A DNA stretch of 64,000 bases from Otis tarda (Eukaryota > Chordata > Aves > Otidiformes > Otididae): the NCBI GenBank assembly GCA_026413225.1, contig CM048552.1:53955001-54019000 (forward strand). Direction: 5' to 3'. How positions within the stretch are numbered: position 1 is the stretch's first letter; the number at the start of each line of letters is the position of its first letter. The position numbers and the translations under genes were made by a program. The notes beneath the pieces were generated by a model. The model was not told where the DNA came from. It did no database searches and saw nothing but the letters and a program-made list of their open reading frames with translations. Of the stretch, positions 13,261 to 22,698 are shown piece after piece.

Positions 13261-13389
13261 CTTGGAGAAAGGAAGCTGCAGGAAAAGCTGCCTGCAGAGC
13301 TGGAAAGCAGCAGCTCCTAAGCTCTGCTACTAGCTGTCACCTTGGTCTGCTTAAGTGATGTACCACTCAGCTAGAGCCTTGAATTCGGG

Positions 13390-13470
13390 TCCATTCCCAG
13401 ACACCTGGGTCCAACTCCTAGGTCTGCCACAGACCCACTGTGAGACCGTACATGAGACAAGCGCCTCCAC
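13390..13470 (-). mobile_element. MIR-type SINE fragment
   Basis: The plus strand reads CCCAGACACCTGGGTCCAAC, then TCCTAGGTCTGCCACAGAC, then CCACTGTGAGACC. This aligns block by block with the reverse complement of the MIR 3' half (CAGACTGCCTGGGTTCGAATC, CCGGCTCTGCCACTTACTAG, CTGTGTGACC). The order and spacing of three blocks make chance unlikely. The copy is partial and diverged, and no target-site duplication was sought. MIR is an inactive tRNA-derived SINE family shared by amniotes. Confidence 0.58.
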
Positions 13471-15738
13471 TAATGCTACTGAGCATGTGTTCAAGAGATT
13501 GTTCAAGGAAAGCGTTGCTGAGAGGGGCTGCAGCATATGGACCCGGTTAGAAAATCTTGCTCCTGAATTATGTGGGTTCTGGGTTTGCTATAGGGCAGGG
13601 GAGCATCACCCACTCAGACTTGGCTGCAGGTCATGCACCCAGCAATGCTTGCAGGTTGTGTTGCTGATCCATGGAGACCAGAACTGCATTTACCAGCATC
13701 TCTTGCTGTCAACTGGGAATTGCTAGAACAAAGCTATAGCCTGGAGAGGTGTATGTACAACACCCCATAGTAAGATTTGCCAAATCACATACCTATAACT
13801 GATAAGTTATGCAGGCAACATGTCAGAGATGATACTTTCAAACCTGCATCTTGCGTGGACATAAACATTTCAATGTGCATAAATAGACCTATGGAAGAAA
13901 CTGGAGGCGGGAATATCTTTGCCAGATGATGTTAAAGTGTTCTGCAAATTACTGTTGTGTACGTTATGGCCACACCAAGAACTGGGCAGAGTTAGCTAAT
14001 GGCAGATACTGCTACATGTTTTATTAGGTCATTTACCAATCAATTGAAACGTAGCAAGATGTACTTTGTGATTGTATTTTCCTGAGAAAAATCCTTATTT
14101 TCTTAATAGGTCTATTTTCATTTCTCTCAGTTGTTTCTATAACAGCTACGATCTAAACTAGCTAATTTTGTCTTGTCACTGGCTGTTCAGCTCTCCCACC
14201 TCCAGCTAATTTGTTTTTTTCACAGTTCACTATGTATAAGGGTCTCTTTGTTCTTGTTTAAGGTGATCTCCTCATTCTTATGCAAATAGAACAGCTTGAG
14301 GCAGAGTGGTATCTTTCTTCAATTAATTTAGAAATTACATTTGTCACCACAAATCAATATTTTCCTACTTGTGGCCAACTTCAAGACATCTGGACTAAAG
14401 GCCTTTTATCTGTTTATCATTTCTGGTGATGCAGAGCCAGTGTGGTGCCCTGAATCGCATAGCCCTGTGCCTAGGAGAGAGTTGCTCTCCAGAACACCGT
14501 TACCAAATATCATCGTAATGCAGCCTCACATAACACTCTTGTATCTTCACCACAGTCCATTATGAGCCAAAACACATGCAAACAGCAACCTCTCCTCTGT
14601 TGGCTGGATACACCAACTATCTACCCAGTGTGAGAGCTGGAGCAGGCTGGAATGCCATCAAGCAGCTTAAATTTAGGATGCTTCTCCCCAAACTGCACAA
14701 AGAGAATAATTAAGGGGCCTGGTTCAGACAAGTAATTTCTTCTGGACTGGCAGAATCTGCACATAAAGATAAAGGGAGATCTCCTGAGCTGGACAAATCT
14801 GGTCTTACTGACCACGGTTTTTCTCTGTCATCCTGAAATTAGAAGAGAGATTTTTCTCTGGACCTGGCATAGTAAAGGAAACTCACTCATTTTCCCTGCT
14901 CATGTAGGGAGAGTCCAACTGTAGCCATCTTGAGCAAGAAATAATGTCTTCTTCTGGTTCTGCTTCACTTAATCTTGTTTAATGTTCCAACCTGGTTAGT
15001 TTATTCAGTGAGGCTTAAAAAAAGCCCCCAAAAAAGTAAACCAAAGCCTGGACTAGACCAGGACTCCTGAAGCCACAAGAGAGAAAATGTAATGAAAGTC
15101 CAAATGTATTAAAGACTAAGAAGATTCTGATCTAAAAATAAGACCAAAAAGATCTGTATTTATATGGAAAACAATCCCAATGGGAAGTCACACAGATGAA
15201 CTATGGACTGAGGTCTCCCCTCCCACATACCGCCCGCCTAAGCAACAGCAACCTTCGCTGCCCATGACCCACCGAGCCCCATTCCCATTCTTCAGAATCT
15301 TACAAAGGAACTGGGTTTGTCAGTGAGGGGTCTCGCATGGAGCAGCAGAGCCTCTTAAGCACTGGGGTCTGACAGAAATAGTTGAATACATACTCCGCAG
15401 GCAGAAGGGGGCTTCTAGGAATGCACATCAATTTCTGGGCAGAAATCAAAGCTACACAAAGTCCCTGACAGTCCTATCTTTGAAGTTGGGGTTGTGAGCC
15501 CACCAAGTCCTTTTTTACTTCCTTAACTACCAGGACATGCAAACAGCAGTGATTAAAGGAGTGCATCCCGGCCTGTGCACTTCCGTCTAATCCAGTCTGA
15601 GACAGAATGTCTCTTCACTGGAGACAGGCTCAGAGCAAGCTAGGATTACTAAAGATTTTAGTGTGCTCTTTCACCCCAGGGATGTTACTGCTAGGATACG
15701 TGCATTTTCTCATTTTCTACTGCAAGATCTTACAGCAC
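13471..15738. other. Unique non-coding sequence, AT-leaning
   Basis: No gene or named repeat was seen. Open frames are below about 125 codons. T-rich and A-rich patches occur at 14030-14350. Nothing further can be supported. Confidence 0.55.
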
Positions 15739-15763
15739 TTTTTTTTTTTTTTTTTTTTTTTTT
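15739..15763. repeat. T25 homopolymer
   Basis: Twenty-five consecutive T residues. It could be a minus-strand poly-A remnant of a retroposed sequence, but no flanking duplication or parent sequence was recognised, and the neighbouring MIR copy lies in the opposite orientation. Confidence 0.9.
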
Positions 15764-15794
15764 GAAGCACAGCTCATTAAGTTTCCATCACCCA

Positions 15795-15975
15795 CCCTTC
15801 CATGTGAAGACGAAAAGCGTTATTGTCCCCATTTAAGAGCTGGGGAAACTCAGGCATGAAGGGCTAAGCTTAAAGCAGGCTTTCTCAATAGATACAAGGA
15901 GGCTTTGGCAGAGTCCTGGAAAGAACCTGGCTCTCCCAGGTTACAGGGCTTATGATTTTAGCCTAAGACCATTTT
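15795..15975 (+). mobile_element. MIR-type SINE, core and 3' half
   Basis: In plus orientation, TATTGTCCCCATTTAAGAGC and TGGGGAAACTCAGGCATGAA match the MIR core (ATTATCCCCATTTTACAGATGAGGAAACTGAGGCA in consensus order, quoted in part). Further on, TTTGGCAGAGTCCTGGAA and AGAACCTGGCTCTCC match the downstream GTGGCAGAGCCGGGATTCGAACCCAGG part. A third block near 15950-15970 corresponds to the usual 3' end. About 180 bp in the correct order makes this the most complete MIR in the window. Confidence 0.63.
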
Positions 15976-16698
15976 TTTTCTCTTCTGTAGAGAACTCTGA
16001 CAGTCGTGTGAGGAATATTATGTAAATATAGGTTGTAGCTGTTGATATAAATCACTATAAATCAGTAGCTGACATGAAATGCATAAAACTGCTGCTTCTT
16101 TCCTAATGGATGGGCATTTCATATACCTGACAGTGCTGAGAATCACATCTTCCTGCAAGCCTGATCACACCCCTCACTCTCAGCATAACCAGAGGCAGTG
16201 CTGTCCTGTCTTCACATCCAGCTGTGCTGGCTGTGCTCAGCCCTGCTGCAAGAAAATATTCTTTCAAAAGCTGCTCCTTCCTGTTCACCCATGTCAGATG
16301 CATGCAGGGTTTTTTTTTTTGCATTGCATCCATCCATCCACTCATCCATAAGCTGATCTCAGCCCCACTGCAGGATGAAATCTTTTGGTCCTGTTCCTCC
16401 ACCCTTTCAACTGTTCTCCTCACCATCCCCGTTGCATCAGTCCAATATCCTGCAGCAAAGGGTTCATCCTCTGCCAAGCCAGGCTCAGGATGATGGCTCC
16501 TTGGTCCCTGCCTGCGTAGGCAGGGAGAGAGGCAAACTAAGGTTAGCCAGTTTGGCAGCCAAAGCACAGATGGTCCAGGGGCCAGTGTTGCTGTCTTTCC
16601 AGCAGTGTGCCGGAGCCAGAACCAGCTAAGCACAACAGGAAGGTGTCCCTTGACTTGAAGGTATTCTGGATCAAGGCCCACCATCAGATTTGTTAGTG

Positions 16699-16727
16699 AC
16701 CAGCAAGGTCAATAACCAGCAAGGTCA
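16699..16727 (+). repeat. Tandem ACCAGCAAGGTCA motif, period 16
   Basis: ACCAGCAAGGTCA occurs exactly at 16699-16711 and 16715-16727. Each copy ends in AGGTCA, the classical nuclear-receptor half-site, and the first is preceded by TG so that TGACC-AGCA-AGGTCA forms an everted-type arrangement. The exact repeat is seen directly; receptor binding is speculative. Confidence 0.6.
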
Positions 16728-18154
16728 GTGACAAAAGCCAAAATTGTTGCCAACAGTCAACGTCAGACCTCCTGATGTTACCAGTACCAGAGTGACTGAG
16801 TGGATGACAGCAACAGGTAAGGCTATAGGATTTTTTCTGCCCTTTCATTCATGTGAGCATCTCCTCTCTGCTCATGGGTGAAGGATACGCTCTTCAACAG
16901 GTGTTGCCTGAAATGTTTTTTTGCTGGTCTTTCCACTTCACAAGGAACACGTTTGTGCCACCAACCCAAGCTGCTTTCCAAAATGTTTCTGATGCCAACA
17001 GCACCTCTTACCCTTTAAAATTTTTCCAATCCCAAAGCATTTCCTCTAGGATCCTTGAGCAGTATCAAGATGGGATGGTGCGAAGAACCAACATTAAAAA
17101 GGCGAGGTGACCAAAGCAGGCAAATGGAGGTCCATATTACACATCCTAGGTATGGAGTCCCCAGGTCTTTTCCTGTGGCAGCCCCAGTTACTGGGGTGCC
17201 ACAGAATAGCATGGTTTTGTCAAAGAAGTCAGGTTAAACTGCATGAGGCACAAATGGCACTGACCTTTGGGGGACATGAGGTTGGATTCAGTATCACACT
17301 GTGTAAAGGATCTGCCACCAAGCTGCAGTCTGGCAATAGGCTATCCACATGCCACTCCAGTCCTCTGTGTCTTCACCATCCTCCTCTGGCCCTGGCAAGC
17401 TCTGAGCCCAGGGAGCATCCAGCATTTCCCACCATGGCATCCTGAGTCTGCCCAGGACTTGCAGATGCTGCCACACTCCTTACCCCTCCATGCTCCAGCA
17501 TGGGCTAGCACTTGTTGGGAGAGCTGTGGCAGAGACTGGGCATCCTCATGGAGCAATGCACCATCCATATTGTACGGCCACTCCTTGTGCTCAGAAAGGT
17601 GAGTGTTTCCAACCAGCTGCGCTGATATTTCAGCCCAGACACCCTGGCAGCGCTGACTGGAAGGGTGAGTAGCTGGTGCAAAACCTTCCTGAACCTATGC
17701 TGGATTCAGAGACTGCTCTTCAACAAGGGGGAAGGGGGAGCAGGCCAGAGGGGTGACATCATACACAGCCTGGGAGAAAATACAGCTCAGGTCCCAGACA
17801 GCTGGGTTGCTGTGGCTGAATAAGCTAAATCTGGACTATGGAGCGTGGTAGAGAATAAATGCATCAGTACCCAGTGGAATAGGAAAGCTGTCCAGGTAGA
17901 TCTCTGCTCCTTTTTCAGGTTGGATGACATGGCTTTGCTCCATTGACTTGCAGGACAGAAATCTTTGATTTTTGCAGCTGATTATCTGGCTAAGAGATGG
18001 CAGGGAAGAGCAGAGCGGCAGCTCTCAGCCCCCAGTAGCCTATCTAAGGAGTGAATGAAAGTGACAAAAACCTGCCAGCATGCTGCCTACACATGAAGAA
18101 ATTCTGTTTCCAGTCCCTCGGGGGAGACTTCTCCTGAAAATCCCTTTCCTGGGG

Positions 18155-18182
<28 letters not shown>
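18155..18182. repeat. A28 homopolymer
   Basis: Twenty-eight consecutive A residues at the end of a short sequence with no recognisable transposon or gene ancestry. A retroposed tail is possible, but bird CR1 elements do not normally generate poly-A-tailed copies. Confidence 0.9.
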
Positions 18183-18186
<4 letters not shown>

Positions 18187-19326
18187 TCCGTGTGTGTCTA
18201 TATGTGACTTTTCCACTTGACTTAGACCTATACAAACAACGGCACTATGACAGTCATCACATTTGTGTCGAAGGAATGGGACAGCCTTGCAGCTCAGGGC
18301 TGTGACAGGCTGGTACCTGGGGTGACCCTGGTGCAGGGCAGTAACTGCAGTACCAACTGCACAGCACGCTGTGGGCACTAAGGGAGGTGACAGCTTTAAT
18401 TGCGAACTGCAGAAGCGGGGACCAGTGAGGGAGAGGTGCAGAGTAGCTACAGGAGGAGGCCACGCGTGGGATGTCCCCATCCCACTCATGTGTTCTCCCT
18501 GCCTCCTTTCTCACAATCCGGGAGAGGACCCCACTGGGGAGTGGAAAATGCAACGGGAGGAGGAAGGCATGTATTTCTCTTTCAGACACACTCCCCCTTA
18601 CAGTGCTCGGTGCAATTTACATATGAATGCTGTGGTGTTTTTCATAAGCAAGAACTAAGGGAACAAAAGGGTGCAGGAAGTGAGGGGAAGGAAAAGGAGA
18701 AAAAAGACAAGACAGAAAGTGGAGGTGGTGAGAGGCACCCAGAGGCGAGGTTACTGTTCAGAGTTATTCAACATTGTCCCTGCTGACACGCACTCCAAGG
18801 GTATAGTTTCAGAAAGAGTTGCCTCCCCGTGCTTTGTTCCCACCCTGCCTGGTCCCTTGATCTGTTCTGCCTGGATTTCTGATACACTTGTGCAGCATCC
18901 AGGGCATCTTTCTGGGGTGGACACAGCAGACTGAGCTTTTCCAACCTGAGGAGAATTTCTCTTAGCACTATAGCCCTCCTGTGTGTTACGTGTAGGGCTT
19001 TTGCATGTGGCTAACAGCTACAGGTACACTCAGAGTGCAAAAAATGAAACTGATTTGAAGAAATTAGTTCAAATGATGCCTACGCATTTGGGATCTCCAA
19101 GGTCAAGGGTAGCAAGCACACAGTATAAGGTCCAAGTTCCCAGTGAGGCACACACAGATCATGATATTCATAAATTCAGAGTCTTATTTGACAGAAAATA
19201 AAATACAATAGCATGAATGTGCAAACATACGTATTTGGTTATAGAGTTCCTTAATAATAGTTACTGGTAAAACAAGATTTCTACTATGAACAGAGAATTG
19301 TATCTTTAGACAGTCTTTTGTTAATT

Positions 19327-19369
19327 TACTCAATTTCATCAAATTACTCAACTCACAGTTTCATCAAAT
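19327..19369 (+). repeat. Imperfect short tandem duplication
   Basis: TACTCA plus TTTCATCAAAT at 19327-19344 is repeated at 19345-19369 with about 7 extra bases between the two parts. The 11-mer TTTCATCAAAT is exact in both copies (19334-19344 and 19359-19369). Confidence 0.55.
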
Positions 19370-19729
19370 AGGGGTTATAACTCCAGGAATTCCTCTGACA
19401 AAGGGATCCTCCAGAATCTGGAAGACTACCCACTTATAATTTAAAAAAAAAATTCCAGCAAGAATGACTGAGTAATGATAGGAGTGTTAGGAAAAGATAA
19501 AAAGAATGCATGTGTGTGAGAGAGCGCGCTTCGCTTTCTCGTGAGTGAAGTGTGGAGAATTATACCTGTCCTTAAGTTTTGTGGCAAGTGGGACCAAGGA
19601 CCCTGGTGCTGGGTTGGGACCAGCTTGCTTTCCTTCCAGTCTTCTTTTCTTCTCCTTCTCTCTTTCTCTTTTGCTCCATGCGGGCTGTGTTTTTATGGAA
19701 AACTTACATTACTTCTTATTGAGTCTTTT

Positions 19730-19773
19730 TAGATGTACATGCATTAACAAGAAGGTTAATGCATGTAAATCTA
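19730..19773. repeat. Near-perfect 19-bp hairpin (inverted repeat), 6-nt loop
   Basis: Left arm TAGATGTACATGCATTAAC at 19730-19748, loop AAGAAG at 19749-19754, right arm GTTAATGCATGTAAATCTA at 19755-19773. Eighteen of 19 positions pair; the single mismatch is G19735 opposite A19768. Pairing does not extend beyond the arms. The stem is too short for a typical microRNA precursor. It could be a palindromic remnant of a small DNA transposon, a cruciform-forming site, or a paired homeodomain/POU-type site, since each arm carries GTTAAT and ATGCAT. A match of this length with so small a loop is not expected by chance in a window this size. Confidence 0.88.
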
Positions 19774-21609
19774 TTTGCGGCAGTACCAGAAGAGAATAAA
19801 AGACCGCTGTTACTCCTGAGCTGAGTCAGATGGAGTGGTAGATGGCTGCTTCACCTGAGCACGCAAGGGTGATGCTGGAGAGCCATTACCTTGAAATATC
19901 ACCTGGAGCAGGATCACCAAGAGCTAACTGCTCTTCTGACCTCTCTCTGGATACTGGGAATTGTCCACAGAAAATTACTGTATTATCATGCCTGGAAGGA
20001 GAACTGCATGATGATGCATTCCCAATCCATGCCCATCGCAGGTATTGTGATCCCTGAGCTGGCACAGGCAAGTGTCCATTTGATTCACAAGCATTTGAGA
20101 TTGACTGCAGACCAAGCCCATCTACTCTTCTTCTTTATTACTAGCAGTTCCTGCCTGACTCACTCTTGGTTGGGTGAACCCTTCCATCCTCAGATCTGAC
20201 CTTCTGCTTCGTCTAACATGGCTATGAGCCAGTGGACTGCCTCGGTGTGATTTGAGAGCCCCACGATGCAAGTGGTCCCAGGATCCCTCAGTGTTGGGCT
20301 GAGCTCTGGCTTTTGGTTCATGCAAGGTGTATCTGCAATGTGTCGCAAAGTCAGGAGCTTGTAGAACCAAAGGAAGCATGAAAAAAAGTTATAGGCAAGA
20401 AATAATCAGCTGGAAACATCAATTTCAATTATAAAATCATTTTGCATGTTAGTACCCCATCTATGGTCATTTTCCAGTTTTCTAGGAAATGAGTTCACTT
20501 GTGTGTTTACAGAAGCAGCAACGTTTAAATGAGTCTTACAGGAGACGTGAGAAGAGAGATTTCAGGCTCTCTGTAGTTAGGATTTGCATGAAAAACTTGA
20601 TTCTAGGAATTGCACATATCCAACAAGAGAACAAAGACCTATTATGTGACCCACCTGTCCAGTCTAATCAGCTCAAACGCTGAATGAAATCAATTACAAC
20701 AATTAGAAATTTAAATTAATATGTCAGTGTTTCTCAAGAAATAGAACTTGGTAATGTTTCAATTATTTAAACGTTTCAAAATTATGTTTTCAGGTCTTAT
20801 ATTTCATTTTGATTTCCCAGTCTTTCTTTTATAGCTTTTATATGTGCTGTGATGATGTCAGCACATGTAATCTTCACATCATAAAATAATGTGAGAAAAA
20901 AGAAGTGAAGAAGAATCTAATAAAAAATAGTATTTTCAAATGCAATTCCAGCATTTTCTGAAACTAAATCTTTTTCATATTGAAGTTTTCTTTTCCCACA
21001 TCTACTCAAAAGGAATTTCACAAAATTCATTCAACTCTTATCCAGGGAACAGCAAAACAACAAAGAAACAAAACTCACAACCTTTGAGATGAAGAAGTTT
21101 TCAACGAGGCACTTCTGCCTAGCCTTGCTCACTGCAAAGTCTTTCTGGACTAGTGACAGGTCACGAATTATCTGTAGAAATCACCTGCCAAATCATTTCA
21201 AATTAAGTGTGCAAAGAAACCATGATGTGCTCTTGAATAATTCACAGAGTCACCTCTGCTACCCACTATCCGTGACTGCCCAGCTGTAACAAGGGAGCTG
21301 CCAGCCAGCACAGAGCCTCGCTGAGCTGGCAAAGGGGGATGAAGCCTTGGGAAGGAGGAGAAGGGACTGATAGAGGTCACTACCAACATGCTGTGTGGAT
21401 GTTGAGATGGGAAGATAAAGGCAGTGGACTTGGGCAAATGCATTTGAGCCCATGGCTGAAAGTCAACTCTGGGTTGATGCCTTGCTTGAAGGTAGGATGG
21501 GAGCACGTGGAGCTTGTGCAGGAATCAGAGCCTTGTGTGTGTCCTTCCTTGGGTGGCCTATGCAGGCTTTCCACCAGCCAGACAGTGCAAAGGGTTTCCA
21601 AGAAAGTCG
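19774..21609. other. Non-coding sequence; AT-rich at 20.4-21.1 kb
   Basis: Short overlapping frames only. The stretch about 20680-21070 is markedly AT-rich and lacks long open frames. No repeat family or RNA gene recognised. Confidence 0.55.
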
Positions 21610-21860
21610 TTCAGTCCACTGCAGTCAATTAATCAGAGCAAGTCGTGTACGCGGTCTGCTGTCACAAGACATTGCGAAGAGTTTCTATAATCCTGCCTTT
21701 GAACTCCGTGGTTATTGCCGTTTACAATGGGTTTATTAGAGGCTTAATTGAATTGGTCCTGCTTGCAGTGCTCATTGCTAACACGCCGGCCATTAGCAGC
21801 TGTTAATGAGGGAATCCAGAGGATTACTGCATCAATTATCAGGTTTGGTTTGGACTGGAG
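21610..21860. promoter_or_regulatory. Candidate developmental enhancer or conserved element
   Basis: The block packs many recognition-type cores into about 220 bp: CAATTAATC (21626-21634), the TCF/LEF-type CCTTTGAA (21696-21703), the SOX-type ACAATGG (21724-21730), GTTTATTAG and CTTAATTGAATTGG just after it, a CAGCTG E-box (21797-21802) inside CATTAGCAGCTGTTAATGAG, the OTX/PITX-type GGATTA (21821-21826) and ATCAATTATC (21831-21840). It also retains CpGs (GTCGTG, TACGCGG, TTGCGAAG, ACGCCGG) in AT-rich surroundings. No coding frame of interest crosses it. Such composition is typical of deeply conserved vertebrate enhancers, but conservation itself cannot be seen from one sequence. Confidence 0.33.
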
Positions 21861-22251
21861 GGGCAGCCCACAGCAGGCTTCTGTGAATTCAGCTGAGAAA
21901 TGTGACACAGCGGGCACGCGGGGAGCTGATGTGCTTGCCGGCTCACGATGTCTCGGAGAGGCACACAGGGCCACATCCCCATGTGCTGGGGCTCAGCCAT
22001 CTGTGTGTTCATCCTCATCCTGCAGCAGGCGTGCTGGAGAGGAAAGGACCAGCACCCCAAAATTGACACTGGAGGAGGGTCCACCTGCTCTGGGTGAAGC
22101 CACCGCGAGAAAGTATGAGAAGCCATGGGAAAGGAAAAAAGTAGACAAAATATTTGTTTGCTAGAAATGACTGGTGAGGCCTTGTGTTCAACAACACAGT
22201 TACACCTGAGAGTCAGAAAAGCTGGTGTGCATCCTGAGTAGGAAAGGATCA

Positions 22252-22275
22252 TGTTGTTTCCATCATGAAACAACA
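22252..22275. repeat. Perfect 9-bp inverted repeat
   Basis: TGTTGTTTC at 22252-22260 and GAAACAACA at 22267-22275 pair exactly around the loop CATCAT. A short hairpin could form; one of this size is near what chance allows in 64 kb. Confidence 0.75.
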
Positions 22276-22370
22276 GTGTGTCCGCTGCAGTGTGCAGATC
22301 CTTACACGCAATTCAGGGAGGCGAGCACACCCATTTCTGCAGAAAGGGTCAGCTCCTCTCCTATGAGAGT

Positions 22371-22409
22371 GGGGCTGTCCTGGGAGGAAAGGGAGAAAGG
22401 GAAGGAGGG
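22371..22409 (+). other. Five-run G-quadruplex motif
   Basis: G runs lie at 22371-22374, 22382-22384, 22391-22393, 22399-22401 and 22407-22409, with loops of 7, 6, 5 and 5 nt. Any four consecutive runs satisfy G3+N1-7. The spare fifth run is a feature of motifs that can repair or swap a damaged run. Confidence 0.68.
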
Positions 22410-22682
22410 ATGGTCTCCCATCCAAAGAGAAGGATGCTACATGCAGCCAGGTCCTTCCAGTAGGGAGGAGGCATCAGTCACAACCTGCTTTGCTAAGCGT
22501 GCAGCAGCATGCTCTCCAAGCCCCTAAAGGGGAGCGGAGGCCCTGACCCTGCATGGCTGTGAGCAAGTGCTGGAGATGCAGCACAGGGCGGCCGGGCTGC
22601 ACCTGCCGGGACCACGGGATGCTGACTGCCCATCTGCTGCCTTGCTACGCTGCCAAACAAAAAACAAGGAGAGGGAATTTTC

Positions 22683-22698
22683 TTTTTTTTTTTTTTTT
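22683..22698. repeat. T16 homopolymer
   Basis: Sixteen consecutive T residues at the head of a pyrimidine tract that ends in CCTTCCCTGCAG, an acceptor-like sequence. No downstream donor convincingly completes an exon. Confidence 0.85.

Larger units (their letters stand above)
6223..13389. other. Long non-coding stretch with scattered regulatory-looking patches
   Basis: No exon, RNA gene or recent transposon recognised. Within it are a CpG-retaining patch at about 7190-7450, a possible MIR scrap at 7046-7085, a duplicated E-box-like motif at 8686-8725, an AT-rich patch near 10460-10600 and a 14-bp tandem duplication at 11750-11777. The rest (for example 8730-10440 and 11800-13390) shows nothing I can name. 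Open frames reach about 136 codons and overlap on both strands. Confidence 0.55.
15976..19729. other. Non-coding sequence with simple repeats
   Basis: A minus-strand frame of 193 codons (16103-16684) and several shorter frames at 17.1-17.6 kb and 18.0-18.8 kb overlap on both strands. None shows a domain, signal peptide or good start context. A short CATC/ATCC repeat lies near 16326-16350, a duplicated AGGTCA-containing motif at 16699-16727 and an A28 run at 18155-18182. No gene recognised. Confidence 0.55.

Noticed and set aside
16103-16684. 193-codon minus-strand open frame with an ATG start
   Set aside because: The start context is poor (C at -3), the frame crosses a CATC-type simple repeat and an A-run, and no family or codon bias is visible.
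18050-18182. Processed pseudogene or SINE with A28 tail
   Set aside because: No gene ancestry, target-site duplication or SINE promoter boxes could be seen upstream of the run.
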